This document shows, one piece after another, positions 28,501 to 35,929 of a DNA stretch of 64,000 bases. The stretch is from NCBI GenBank assembly GCA_027854065.1, contig JAQGEF010000014.1:1-64000 (forward strand), read 5' to 3'. Source of the stretch: Polluticaenibacter yanchengensis. GTDB lineage: Bacteria; Bacteroidota; Bacteroidia; Chitinophagales; Chitinophagaceae. The stretch's first letter is position 1, and the number at the start of each line of letters is the position of its first letter. The position numbers and the translations under genes were made by a program. The notes beneath the pieces were generated by a model. That model was given only the letters and a program-made list of their open reading frames with translations. It made no database searches and was not told the origin of the DNA.

Positions 28501-30170
28501 GTCCAGAATTCAGTACCTACATTACTGATCTCATCAGGCGATTGAGTGATTGAACCTTTCAACGCTACTTTATCTGCATTATCGTTAGTCACGCCGCCAC
28601 CTGAATGAGTAATGGTTCCGGTAAAAGTGCCGAAAGTGGCGGTTGGTAACTGTACGTATATTAACCTGTTGATGCCTGAAACATTGTATGGTACCGTTAA
28701 TGTGCCCGGGCCGGTAGTCCACGGACCGGATGCGCTTAATGCCATTCTGTAGCCGGCAGGAACAGTAATGAGTATATTACCGCTTGCGGGGCTTAAAAAC
28801 TCTCCTTTTAAGTTATAGGTTAATGTGATTGGCGAACCTCCTAATACGTTCTCACCATAATCCAATGATCCAGGAATCGCTGCAAGAACCGGAACCGGTG
28901 CTGTGGTTGTAAAACATACTTCATCGCCTTCAGTTGTCCCCAATTGGTTGGTAGCATAGGCTTTGTAACAATACTCAGTATTTGGCCTCAATCCTTTAAG
29001 AAAATCTGAGAATGCATCTGCACCGGTACCCATTATTATTTTGGTAACTGTACCCGGTGTTGCTTTCGCATACCAAAGCACCCCTTTTTCTGTAATCGGG
29101 TACCCGCCATAGTCCGGTATGGTGCCTCCTATTTGTGCCCTGTTGCTGAAGAGATCCGCTGGGGTTAGCAGATTGGTCTTAACAACGGGTTTGGCATAAT
29201 CATCTGTTTTAAAACAGATCTGGCTACCATAAATAACGGCTGCCTGTGTTCTTATAAATGCCCTCACGCAATAGTTGGTATTGGGTGTCAAGCCTGTAAT
29301 GGTACCATTGATAGCTCCTGCAGCACTCGTATTATCAATTAATTTTGTAGAAAGATCTACCGTAGGCGTAGTTCCCTGCACCGCCCATACAAAGCCTTTT
29401 TCTTTTACTGCGTGATAGGAGGCTCCTGTTAAATAGGAACCGGTAGCAGTTGCTTCAAACTTAGGCAGAGTAACAGATTTTGTGGCAGTTAAAGTAGTGG
29501 CGGTCGGCGCTACAGAGGGTGGTGCGATCGTTGTACCGTTTACTTTAAACATATACATTCTGAAATTATCGTTCCTCCTGTCTCTTGACGTATTTGTAGC
29601 ATACAAATACAACCTGATGACGTAGCTGTTGCCATTATAAAACTGTTCCTGAAAATTAGAAGTGACAACTCCGGTTGTAGTACTGCTAATAACTAACGGG
29701 CTCCCCATTGGTACCCATGCCCCGGAACCATTTACCTGGAAATGAGGGTAAACGTAAATATTCTGAGCGGAATTTATACTGTTATTATTTACGACAAACT
29801 CTATACCTGTGATACCCAGGTCGAAACCTGTCTTTGGCGATACCGGAAAATCTACATGCCAGTCATCTGTAGCAGTGCCCGGCCAATAACTTATGTCATT
29901 TGTCTGCTGAATTCTGGATCCTGTTGAGTTTGCATTGGTATTTTCAATCTGGCTTCCGAATATTGCTTTCTGAGCATTGACATTCGTATTGGTTTGTGCC
30001 GGCCATGCTTCTCCTGCAGGTGTATTTCCAACTGCAGTATTGGCATTTCGTAATGGATATGTTGCCAGTACCTGTGCATTTACCTGTACTATTGTCGTAA
30101 TTAGTATTAGTAATGCCAATAGGTTTGACTTCATCAATCGGCTCATCATTTCTTTTCTCATAATTTGCAT
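22584..30170 (-). CDS. Giant PKD-repeat surface protein with IgGFc-binding-like domain and T9SS type B signal
   Basis: This 2528-aa protein has a signal peptide (LLALLILITTIVQVNAQ). Several ATGs (30170, 30161, 30134) could serve as start, and the TTG at 30188 is not preferred. Two FN3-like repeats lie near 230-430 (TPNTNYCVRAF, RPNTEYCYKAY). A region near 550-950 (GTEFWTGFGYQ, NTWGNKYTVQAYGG) resembles the N-terminal domain of IgGFc-binding proteins. About eleven PKD domains follow, recognisable by W.FGD cores such as WDFGDGEAN and WRFGDGNTAT. The last 85 residues (PNAFSPNGDGINDTW, VEVFDRYGRVVW, LPTGVYYYVIG) are the gliding-motility-associated C-terminal domain used as a type B signal for the type IX secretion system. 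It is probably a cell-surface or secreted adhesin. It stands alone, with its own terminator. Confidence 0.9.
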   Translation of the reverse strand: MQIMRKEMMSRLMKSNLLALLILITTIVQVNAQVLATYPLRNANTAVGNTPAGEAWPAQTNTNVNAQKAIFGSQIENTNANSTGSRIQQTNDISYWPGTATDDWHVDFPVSPKTGFDLGITGIEFVVNNNSINSAQNIYVYPHFQVNGSGAWVPMGSPLVISSTTTGVVTSNFQEQFYNGNSYVIRLYLYATNTSRDRRNDNFRMYMFKVNGTTIAPPSVAPTATTLTATKSVTLPKFEATATGSYLTGASYHAVKEKGFVWAVQGTTPTVDLSTKLIDNTSAAGAINGTITGLTPNTNYCVRAFIRTQAAVIYGSQICFKTDDYAKPVVKTNLLTPADLFSNRAQIGGTIPDYGGYPITEKGVLWYAKATPGTVTKIIMGTGADAFSDFLKGLRPNTEYCYKAYATNQLGTTEGDEVCFTTTAPVPVLAAIPGSLDYGENVLGGSPITLTYNLKGEFLSPASGNILITVPAGYRMALSASGPWTTGPGTLTVPYNVSGINRLIYVQLPTATFGTFTGTITHSGGGVTNDNADKVALKGSITQSPDEISNVGTEFWTGFGYQERQDQRAGDAAETKMSIYISNSGTTAVSATVALPGMTAPGWPKTVTVAPGSVAEVTGFPTGDATNIFNPSNLPDTRLYFTGVTDRGIKITSSAPVSVWMHTYTTNNSAAAAMLFPTNTWGNKYTVQAYGGTSNNSNPNSFFFVIAKDDNTLIEFTPSNPILANIVGRRGQNGDGTLFNEGHTASQILYQKDQTYQLTLNAGQIFNAMGFIQGNVGLDLTGSSVQVVCDPNKPASEADKKIAVFAGNGRVLVKSTDCGPAGDGSDHLIQQMFPTVAWGTKYLTAPTKKMEYNYFRVFVNDPATVVNVKGANKGTLVNNLYYQFNSNLPLEIESDKPINVNQFIIQGSCKSSSVGNSANGDPEMIIISPVQQAINKVTVYSAGIKKNGATNASTGNYINVIIPKEGVQTFKLNNIDYNSTTTVDIGNASNLAGFGSQMVLLKDAFKVHPQNADYMYATFKVNQGQSTSLSSTVAFNAIAYGMGDGESYGYNAGTALRNLSSIKISDNPFGKDTSSTIVRTCKDNPVKLKIALPHPKSQVERVVWDPGNDPRISPLGAIEGAKVGNVATSTGVITEDGRDFNIYESPIEYKFSELGTYRFTVTAYGTFQSDCGGRDVQNIMVVVGRDNIAIDFVPPSCGASTIEFKDKTEPMAGTTIKTWAWEFGDPASGSQNGSTQQNPAAHNFDLTKGGPQYWIKLTTTNSVGCFSKDSILVDFSGGIEALFQANKDSICPGDNIAVTDFSTSNGSNGTITEWHWDFGDGEANSKYTGRVGSVTPPAHTYTKEGVFKLTLQVVTNLGCKSIVVDTNIVVKPKPVPNFDLPAGVCIPGVTLFKNTTTVGGTSLPAGTKYTWNFGDPTSSANTATTVDGTHEYTQAPPVNPGYFDVKLDVVSDFGCTASVTKQLRDVFAPPTANFTLPSNGEVCLKTDADFVSTSIVSANQAISKYEWDFGDASPVKTGASVKHAYDLAGTYTVKLTVTTDKGCMSTVQKQIIVAPAPIADFTISTINCVNYDIQFSDKSTATAKPITQWQWRFGDGNTATGQVATHKYAAEGTFAVSLQVFTAAGCASNVKEVTIAVKPSPIANFDLPQNICLPGTATFKNTTTVEGTRLPAGTSYTWNFDDAGANATTVDGTHLYNQGKTGGYNVKLTATSVNGCIGEVTKNITNLYAPPTADFTLPATSCLNSEVAFADQSSGENQTITKWNWKFGDANNSMNTTTGAPKFTYNLTGTYNVSLEVESDKGCKSAVVAKNITVTPLPVPSFTLPGSCLDGNSVTFINTSTIQGQTVNDMTYVWHFGNPNAGTGNTSTAINGVHQYTTPGTYNITLTAKSAFGCEVTSQVVAFEVAGSKPLPDFAVTNSGALCSNVEVEIVNKTTIAVGTLKRIDIYWDYANSPATVVTDNNPVADKAYKHAYPAVNTDRTYTVRFVAYSGTTCSEVIQKQITVRATPELVFAAQPGICFEATAKGLTTANAASEKNGIAGVFAYSGPGIEPDGAGGYRFNPANSGGYNLNGYTVTATFTSNNGCIATATATQVVYPTPVAKWETDGNICKDNVVKFLDKSSAVEATGDITKWVWSFGNSQAASTENPSAIFNAAQDYQVTLISTSARGCVSAPYTAALTVNPLPEVSITMPADNLCLPNVLAKFSNNTTIADGSEASLKYQWYFGDGSTSANKEGEHTYTSLPTTPYRVQLVATSNKGCVDSLRTRLTLDNLYSPPIARFTANVTEICVADSILFTDNSSGVSGAITGWNWNLGNNAVSDDQIFWQPYPSSGHFTATLNVENDKGCKATSSIVIKVNSYPDIELPDEIWVRANAPQVLNPKVTDVQSNVTYLWSPTENINNPVVKNPTVILTENKEYIFTVTNGANGCSASKNLLVNILQEVVPPNAFSPNGDGINDTWIIKHLVNYSNVKVEVFDRYGRVVWQTTGYNTPWDGTTNGKPLPTGVYYYVIGFGTGYEVIKGSVSLIR

Positions 30171-30502
30171 CGTTCTGCACTTTATCAACTATTCTTATTT
30201 AGTGATATAAGAACATTGATACAGTAGGTATGTTGTATAAATGAAATTTCAGCAAGCTCTGTATTTGGGTAAATAAGAAAGCTAATCGTTTTTGATTTTT
30301 ACTTCATTGCAGGCAATAAAATCTAAAATCAATGAAGCAAATTAAGCAGATATGTTATTAAAATGCCAAAATCCAAAGCCTGGAAACGCCTTTTGAAAGC
30401 CTTTATTTACGCAAACGATACCAATTTTCAAACGCAAACGATGCCGTTTTTTTCAACCTGGGAACCGGGTAAAATATTACAGTGTCCGGTTAAAGTTCTG
30501 AC
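30171..30502. other. Non-coding spacer with two ACGCAAACGAT copies
   Basis: No gene is seen between the pirin terminator and the PKD protein start. The only structure noted is an 11-base word, ACGCAAACGAT, at 30409-30419 and again at 30432-30442 in the same orientation. It could be part of an operator, but spacing and function are unknown. Confidence 0.4.
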
Positions 30503-30535
30503 AATAAAAAATGGTTGTTATTTCTAACAACCATT
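30503..30535 (-). terminator. Terminator of the pirin gene
   Basis: A perfect 10-bp stem (ATGGTTGTTA with TAACAACCAT, loop TTTC) is followed on the minus strand by TTTTTATTG. It lies 22 bases after the pirin stop codon. Confidence 0.75.
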
Positions 30536-30556
30536 TCCATGATTTCTTAATATATC

Positions 30557-31432
30557 TTAAAGGCCGAGCTTTCCGGCTTTAAAATCGTTATAAGCCTGTA
30601 TCACTTCCTGCTTTTTATTCATAATAAAGGGGCCGTGTGCTGATATCTCTTCATCAATAATTTCACCGCTGAATACCAATATGGTACTTCCGTCCCTGCT
30701 GGTGGATTTCAGTTTAAAGCTGTCTGCGTTATTAGCAAAAACAACCGCAGCATTATTTTTTACGATGGTTGTTCCATTTACCAGGATATCCCCGTCAATC
30801 ACTAGGAGCCCTGTATTGAAATTGGCAGGAAGCTTTATCTCTGTTTCTCCGCTTTCGTTCAATAACAGGTTGTACAGATGTATGGGCGTTTGTGTATTTG
30901 CCAAACCCTTCTGTTCATTATAGCTACCTGCTATTATTTCCAGTTCTCCTGCATTATTTTCCAGCGCTACTTTTATCAGCTGGCTGTTTTTAAATACCTG
31001 GTGACTGGCGGGCAAGTTTTTTTGTGCTGCGGGTAAATTCACCCAAAGCTGTACATATTGGAACAAGCCTCCCTTTTTCATAAAATTATCATCAATGTTT
31101 TCCTGGTGGACAATGCCCCTGCCGGCTGTCATCCAATGCACATCGCCCTTTTCCAGCAAAAACCGGTTGCCATTACTGTCCTTATGATTAAGTACGCCAT
31201 TGTAAACAATTGAAATGGTTTCATACCCTTTGTGTGGGTGCGCGCCACTTACCGGGTTGCTGCTGCCGGAAGGGAAATAGGTGACGGGATTATAATCCAG
31301 CATTAAAAAAGGCCGCATTCTAACCATGCTCATATTCCGGTGATTGGGAATAAAGTTCATCATCCGGAAACCATCCCCGATATTATCCGCTTCATTAAAA
31401 TGTACAATTGATTCTATTTGCCGACAGTCCAT
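30557..31432 (-). CDS. Pirin family protein
   Basis: The product is 291 residues from the ATG at 31432; a TTG two codons upstream is not preferred. It is a bicupin of normal pirin length. The N-terminal cupin holds the expected metal ligands: HPHKGYETIS (two histidines) and, about 40 residues on, GRGIVHQE (histidine and glutamate). The C-terminal cupin ends with the family feature GPFIMN. Pirins are cytoplasmic iron-binding proteins, some of which act as quercetin 2,3-dioxygenases or as redox-responsive co-regulators. Which of these applies here cannot be told. It is monocistronic, with a terminator just downstream. Confidence 0.9.
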   Translation of the reverse strand: MDCRQIESIVHFNEADNIGDGFRMMNFIPNHRNMSMVRMRPFLMLDYNPVTYFPSGSSNPVSGAHPHKGYETISIVYNGVLNHKDSNGNRFLLEKGDVHWMTAGRGIVHQENIDDNFMKKGGLFQYVQLWVNLPAAQKNLPASHQVFKNSQLIKVALENNAGELEIIAGSYNEQKGLANTQTPIHLYNLLLNESGETEIKLPANFNTGLLVIDGDILVNGTTIVKNNAAVVFANNADSFKLKSTSRDGSTILVFSGEIIDEEISAHGPFIMNKKQEVIQAYNDFKAGKLGL

Positions 31433-31526
31433 ATGCAAATTTATTTTTCTTTTTTTAATTACAGTGCCTTTCCGGCTTTATTCACCGAATGCTCAATTGA
31501 ATATTTACTGCAGAAAGGCTGCAGGA

Positions 31527-31748
31527 CAATGTCATTTAGCTAAGGATTTTACTTCGTAAATCCATGATTTCGAATCGCTTTAATATCATTTTTTGTTTCA
31601 AAATCGCATTCTCTAACAAATGAAAAATAGTCATTTAATTAAAAATGCCTGCTTCTTCATTTCAGTAGAAATTTAAAAAGGTACAAAAAGCAATACATAT
31701 ATATAGTATTCAATCACTTATGATTAATTCCTTAGCTAAATGACATTG
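31527..31748. mobile_element. MITE-like element with 20-bp inverted ends
   Basis: The word CAATGTCATTTAGCTAAGGA at 31527-31546 is repeated in exact inverted orientation at 31729-31748. Between them lie 182 AT-rich bases with no ORF. The motif GGCTGCAGG lies next to both ends (31518 and 31749). Non-autonomous transposon or REP-derived element are both possible. No target-site duplication was identified. Confidence 0.45.
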
Positions 31749-31877
31749 GGCTGCAGGATACAGCAGGTGGCGAGGCACGAGCCAGTATTTTGTACGCCGG
31801 GTATTGACAACGGTTTGTATAACTGGTAAAGAAATCAACCGCACGCATGCGTACAAAATACCACGCCTGCAGTAGCC
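31748..31877. repeat. REP-like dispersed repeat, copy 5 (reverse orientation)
   Basis: GC-rich block starting GGGCTGCAGGATACAGCAGG and ending GCCTGCAGTAGCC. It contains an internal inverted pair (TATTTTGTACGC and GCGTACAAAATA). It shares the GGGCTGC...GCAGC-type ends with the copy at 44283-44355. Confidence 0.45.
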
Positions 31878-31959
31878 TGAACAAATGTGCCACAGGTATA
31901 CAGGTATTGAGAGCCCCAAATAAAAAGTATTTGAATGTAATTTTATGTATTTTTAATAT

Positions 31960-32679
31960 ATGGTAAACATTGCTTTGGAAAACTTAATGGTGATTGACAT
32001 TGAGACGGTCAGTGAATATAAGAGCTTTGACCAGATGGATGAAAGCTGGCAATATTTATGGTCAGAAAAGATTTCGAAATCCTTAAACGACCAGCTTACT
32101 TTAGAAGCCTCTTATTCCGGCAAAGCCGCCATCTTTGCTGAGTTTGGCAAGATCATTTGTATCAGTATCGGATTTTTTGTACTTGAAAATGAGCATTACT
32201 CTTTTCGTGTAAAAAGTATTGATGGTCATGACGAAAAAGTTTTGCTTTCTGAGTTCACGGATATTCTGAGCAAGTGGATTGCTAAGAAAAAACAACTTTG
32301 TTTTTGCGGACATAATATTAAGGAGTTTGATATTCCTTATATATCCAGGCGAATGATTATTAACGGGCTGGACTTGCCTGATTACCTGGATTTCCAGAAT
32401 AAGAAGCCCTGGGATGTTGTAATGATTGATACATTGCAACTATGGAAATTCGGCGATTATAAAAACTATATATCGCTTAAGTTAATGGCACAGGTGTTGA
32501 AAATTGAGTCGCCGAAAGATGATATTGACGGCAGTATGGTTGGCAAGGTTTACTGGGAAGAGAATGACCTGGAAAGGATTGCTGTTTACTGCCAGAAAGA
32601 TGTGATTACAGTGGCACAAATCATATTGCGATTTAAAAAGATGCCATTATTACAGCAATCAAATATTATAATTGTTTAG
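31960..32679 (+). CDS. DEDDy 3'-5' exonuclease, PolB-associated type
   Basis: The product is 239 residues with all three exonuclease motifs of the DnaQ-like DEDDy class. Motif I is VIDIETV near residue 12. Motif II is GHNIKEFDIPYISRR near 120. Motif III is YCQKDVITV near 220, where tyrosine and aspartate are four apart. This layout is that of the predicted PolB-type 3'-5' exonucleases found as stand-alone proteins in Bacteroidota. It would trim single-stranded DNA or RNA 3' ends in the cytoplasm; the true substrate is unknown. The gene is followed by the promoter of the C1 peptidase, so the two are probably separate units. Confidence 0.85.
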   Translation: MVNIALENLMVIDIETVSEYKSFDQMDESWQYLWSEKISKSLNDQLTLEASYSGKAAIFAEFGKIICISIGFFVLENEHYSFRVKSIDGHDEKVLLSEFTDILSKWIAKKKQLCFCGHNIKEFDIPYISRRMIINGLDLPDYLDFQNKKPWDVVMIDTLQLWKFGDYKNYISLKLMAQVLKIESPKDDIDGSMVGKVYWEENDLERIAVYCQKDVITVAQIILRFKKMPLLQQSNIIIV

Positions 32680-32703
32680 TGATGAGACAACTTTATATAT
32701 TTG
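32672..32703 (+). promoter_or_regulatory. Bacteroidota-type promoter of the C1 peptidase gene
   Basis: TTG at 32672-32674, 21 bases, then TATATTTG at 32696-32703, which fits TTG-N19-21-TAnnTTTG. It lies 31 bases before the ATG at 32735 and overlaps the 3' end of the exonuclease gene. Confidence 0.55.
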
Positions 32704-32734
32704 ACAAAATTTTAAACAACTTAAATTAATTAAT

Positions 32735-34309
32735 ATGCCTATCAGGATGGTAGATGATCCGCAGGATCCTAATGAATTTAATGATAATAACCAACGCAGG
32801 AATACCGGTGGTAACAGCGGTGGTGGTGGGCTGATGAATTTCTTACCGCTCCTATTAACTTTGTTTCGCTCTAAACTTGGTTTGGGTTTATTAGTAGTGG
32901 CTGCCATTTTATATTTTACGGTAGGTAAAGAAGGCTGTGGCGGATTAACCAATATGGTATCCAAATTCACCACTGGCGGCATGCTGAGCCCGGCAGAATT
33001 TTCCAAAGCGCCGGTTTATGAAGGACTGTCCGATGACGATGTAAAAAATCCTTTACCGGAGTATGTTTCCCTGGCTAAATTCGCCCCTCCCCGCCAGAAC
33101 CAGGGGCAACAGGGCAGTTGTGTGGCATGGAGCAGTGCTTATGCTGCCCAAAGCATTTTATACTCTGCGGCCAACGGCAAATCTCCGGTCCAGAATGCAT
33201 TCAGTCCTTCCTTTATGTATAACCAGATAGGATTAGACGGGTGCCAGGGTTCCTATATTATACGTGCTGTAGAATTTATGCAGAAACGCGGAGGGGTCCA
33301 TTTTAATGAAATGCCATATACAGATCAGAATTGCAGCCAGCAGCCAACGGCGGCCTTAAACCAGCAGGCTTCCCAAAATAAAATATTGGGTTACAACCGC
33401 TTAACTACAAGTGAAGATCCTAACGGATTAAATATCCGGGCAATAAAAGAGCACCTTGCAAAAGATGCGCCTGTTATAATCGGTATGATGGTAGGTGGCA
33501 GTTTTATGGATGGTATGATAGGCCAGAAATTATGGCAGCCTACTAACTCGGATTATCAGCAGATGGGATTTGGCGGTCATGCCATGTGCGTGATTGGTTA
33601 TGACGATAAACTGGCCGGAGGCGCATTCCAGATAATGAACAGTTGGGGTCCTGAATGGGGTGAGAACGGTATTGGCTGGGTGAAGTATAGCGACTTTATA
33701 GAGTTTACCAGGGAAGCATACGGCGTAAATGCCTTACAAAAACAAGGGGATGCGTTGAATAAAAACTTTGATTGTGAAATTGGTTTAATGCAGGTAGATG
33801 ATAGGGCGAAACCAACTAATTATATCCCGTTGAAGAATATTGGTGCCAATACTTTTGAAAGTGCGTTGATTAAACGTGGCATCCGTTTTAAAGTGGAAGT
33901 TAAAAATAGCACTGAATGTTATGTATATGTCTTTGGTCGTGAAAATGACGGCAGCAGTTATACATTATTCCCTTATCCGTCTGATAAAAATCCGCAACAG
34001 ACTGCTTACTCTGCTTATTGCGGCATTACCGGATATCGCTTATTTCCTAAAAATAAAAGCATGACACCGGACGATTCCGGTAACAGGGATTATATGAGTA
34101 TTGTTGTGAGCAAGCAGGAACTTGACTGGTATAAACTGAACCAATCCATAAGTGCTAATAAAGCAAATTATAAACAGGCAGTGGCCACTGCATTAAACGG
34201 GGCCAGCAATATATCTGTATCTGCCACAGGGAGTGGTAATCTGAAATTTACTGCACCCGCTGGTACAAATGGTGTAGCATATGCTATTATAGAAGTGAAT
34301 AAACAGTAA
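32735..34309 (+). CDS. Membrane-anchored C1 (papain-like) peptidase
   Basis: The product is 524 residues. A Gly/Asn-rich cytoplasmic start is followed by one TM segment at about 48-63 (LGLGLLVVAAILYFTV), so the catalytic part should lie outside the inner membrane. The papain fold is clear: QGQQGSCVAWSS gives the oxyanion Gln123 and nucleophile Cys129, GGHAMCVIGYD gives His282, and MNSWGPEWGENGIGWV gives Asn302. From about 370 to 470 a beta-rich domain (KVEVKNSTECYVYVFGRE, YTLFPYPSD) resembles DUF4384-type domains. A Ser/Ala-rich tail ends the protein. The substrate is unknown. The gene has its own promoter and a strong terminator. Confidence 0.85.
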   Translation: MPIRMVDDPQDPNEFNDNNQRRNTGGNSGGGGLMNFLPLLLTLFRSKLGLGLLVVAAILYFTVGKEGCGGLTNMVSKFTTGGMLSPAEFSKAPVYEGLSDDDVKNPLPEYVSLAKFAPPRQNQGQQGSCVAWSSAYAAQSILYSAANGKSPVQNAFSPSFMYNQIGLDGCQGSYIIRAVEFMQKRGGVHFNEMPYTDQNCSQQPTAALNQQASQNKILGYNRLTTSEDPNGLNIRAIKEHLAKDAPVIIGMMVGGSFMDGMIGQKLWQPTNSDYQQMGFGGHAMCVIGYDDKLAGGAFQIMNSWGPEWGENGIGWVKYSDFIEFTREAYGVNALQKQGDALNKNFDCEIGLMQVDDRAKPTNYIPLKNIGANTFESALIKRGIRFKVEVKNSTECYVYVFGRENDGSSYTLFPYPSDKNPQQTAYSAYCGITGYRLFPKNKSMTPDDSGNRDYMSIVVSKQELDWYKLNQSISANKANYKQAVATALNGASNISVSATGSGNLKFTAPAGTNGVAYAIIEVNKQ

Positions 34310-34328
34310 TAAATCCTGTCGTAAATGG

Positions 34329-34367
34329 TAAGCCGGTTATTTTAAAAAAGTAACCGGCTTATTTTTT
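34329..34367 (+). terminator. Terminator of the C1 peptidase gene
   Basis: An 11-bp perfect stem (TAAGCCGGTTA with TAACCGGCTTA) is followed by TTTTTT, 20 bases after the stop codon. Confidence 0.85.
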
Positions 34368-34454
34368 AAAACCAGGGTGCTGCCTTCCATACATCAACTC
34401 AAAAATTTTACAGGAATACTCCCGTTCATAGAAAACCATTAAGAAGATAAAACA

Positions 34455-34490
34455 TTGGTATCAGAATAGATTTAAAATGTTTTATCTTTG
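34455..34490 (+). promoter_or_regulatory. Possible promoter of the histidine kinase gene
   Basis: TATCTTTG at 34483-34490 fits the -7 box TAnnTTTG. The best upstream TTG (34455-34457) is 25 bases away, a little far. Transcription from here would give a leader of about 180 bases. Confidence 0.4.
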
Positions 34491-34498
34491 TATTAAAT

Positions 34499-34660
34499 AA
34501 TGTATCTTATTGTATGGTACTATACATTATAAAAAACCTGAAACAATAACCTTAAATCCGACTCAATTTTATTTTATTGAGTTCTTCTATGATTGCTATC
34601 ATAGTGCCATTGTGAACATTATACACTCACAATCCTGGAACTCAATTCCAATAATATTGG
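34499..34660 (+). promoter_or_regulatory. Structured leader with mutually exclusive stems ahead of the histidine kinase
   Basis: Right after the possible promoter comes a hairpin (AATGTAT 34499-34505 with ATACATT 34522-34528). Then ATTGAGTTC (34576-34584) can pair either upstream with ACTCAAT (34561-34567) or downstream with GAACTCAAT (34638-34646). The downstream pairing encloses two further perfect 7-bp hairpins (34587-34604 and 34609-34633), making a three-way junction. A palindrome, CCAATAATATTGG at 34648-34660, sits just before the start region. This is a possible cis-regulatory RNA; no known riboswitch family is recognised. Confidence 0.4.
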
Positions 34661-34676
34661 GGAGATTAAACTAAAT

Positions 34677-35861
34677 ATGATTAGAATCATATGCCTATTA
34701 ATTTGTTTAATAATCCATCATTCTGCCAATTGTCAAATAGTGACGAATACTGACGGATTGTTAGTGAGAAAATATACCCAGGAAAATGGATTAACTCAAA
34801 ATACAATCCGTGGGATTAGATTTGACGCCAATAATTTTATCTGGCTGGCCACTGATATTGGTCTGAGCAATTTCAATGGCACATCATTCAGGACTTATGG
34901 ATTAGACCAGATAAAAGGTCTAATTAATCCAAGGTTTATTTTAATGTCAAAAGACAAGGAGGGCTCTGTTTACGCATTAAATGAAGACGGACATACCGTT
35001 AAATTAGTGCAGGATTCGCACAATGGCATGTACTACCCTACCTACGTTGGCAACCATTACCTTCATTCCTTTAATGGAAACATTATCAATCTTCAACATT
35101 TAAACATAAATAAAGACATCCGCGTCCTGCTTGAGAAGTACATATTAAAAAATCCCGAAGCCACTTTTTTTAATTTACTGGATGATTCTACCGGCTATTT
35201 CAACATCAATAATCAACTATATTTCTTTAGTGGTCATCAGTTCCAGACTTTAACATTCAATAATAACAATGACAGGTCTTATGACTTTATCATTGGGAAC
35301 AACTACTTCATGTATGAAAATGGTCATTACAACCTGGTACAAAAAGGAGTTATTACCAGGCGCAACCTGCTGTTTAATGCACATAAAAAGGAACTAAGCC
35401 GTTCTGCCCATGACAACAGAAGCTATATTTTAAGAGCAAAAAGCGATACAATTAATTATTATATAGATGATAAACTGACTATCTACAAAATCAGGCACGA
35501 GGATTCATTGATTGCTTTAGAAAAACTAAACTTTGCTTTGCCCATAGATCATGTCAGGGATATTCTATATGATGCCGAACTTAAATTTTTCTTTATCGGC
35601 ACGTCATTATCGGGCTTTTATACAATAGACCGCTCATTATTTCAGGTACCGCAGGACGACATAATTAAGTATAATTCTTTAAATTTCCAGTATTACAACC
35701 CAAAGCGCAAACGTTTATATGCCGGTGATTTTTTTATTGATCTAACCAGCTACCATGTACATAAAACATCAGAAAAATTACGCAGGTCACGTTATTTTAG
35801 AGTTGATGATAATGACTTCTGTTATTATTCAAAAATACTTCATTCAGACGGCTGGACTTAA
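34677..35861 (+). CDS. Sensor histidine kinase, N-terminal part (frameshifted gene)
   Basis: The frame gives 394 residues: a signal peptide (MIRIICLLICLIIHHSANCQ) and then the start of a two-component-regulator beta-propeller. The propeller shows in TQENGLTQNTIRGIRFDANNFIWLATDIGLSNFNG, the usual first blade of such sensors. It stops at TAA after HSDGWT. In the next frame the sequence carries on without a break (LKNQLNDILIANFE...) into the kinase part that starts at 35930. So this is the front of one gene of about 1017 codons, split by a single-base loss (or two-base gain) close to 35845-35860. It would sense a periplasmic signal. It may be a true mutation or a sequencing error. Confidence 0.75.
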   Translation: MIRIICLLICLIIHHSANCQIVTNTDGLLVRKYTQENGLTQNTIRGIRFDANNFIWLATDIGLSNFNGTSFRTYGLDQIKGLINPRFILMSKDKEGSVYALNEDGHTVKLVQDSHNGMYYPTYVGNHYLHSFNGNIINLQHLNINKDIRVLLEKYILKNPEATFFNLLDDSTGYFNINNQLYFFSGHQFQTLTFNNNNDRSYDFIIGNNYFMYENGHYNLVQKGVITRRNLLFNAHKKELSRSAHDNRSYILRAKSDTINYYIDDKLTIYKIRHEDSLIALEKLNFALPIDHVRDILYDAELKFFFIGTSLSGFYTIDRSLFQVPQDDIIKYNSLNFQYYNPKRKRLYAGDFFIDLTSYHVHKTSEKLRRSRYFRVDDNDFCYYSKILHSDGWT

Positions 35862-35929
35862 AGAACCAGTTAAACGATATATTAATCGCCAACTTTGAAA
35901 CGACCATTAAAAACGGGAGATACGATTCG

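Noticed and set aside
31436..31443. TAAATTTG on the minus strand just upstream of the pirin ATG
   Set aside because: It fits the -7 box, but transcription would then begin inside the start codon and no -33 element is present.
35845..35865. Programmed -1 frameshifting as explanation for the split histidine kinase
   Set aside because: No X XXY YYZ slippery heptamer is present at the junction (sequence around GGACTTAAAG) and no following pseudoknot is evident; mutation or sequencing error is simpler.
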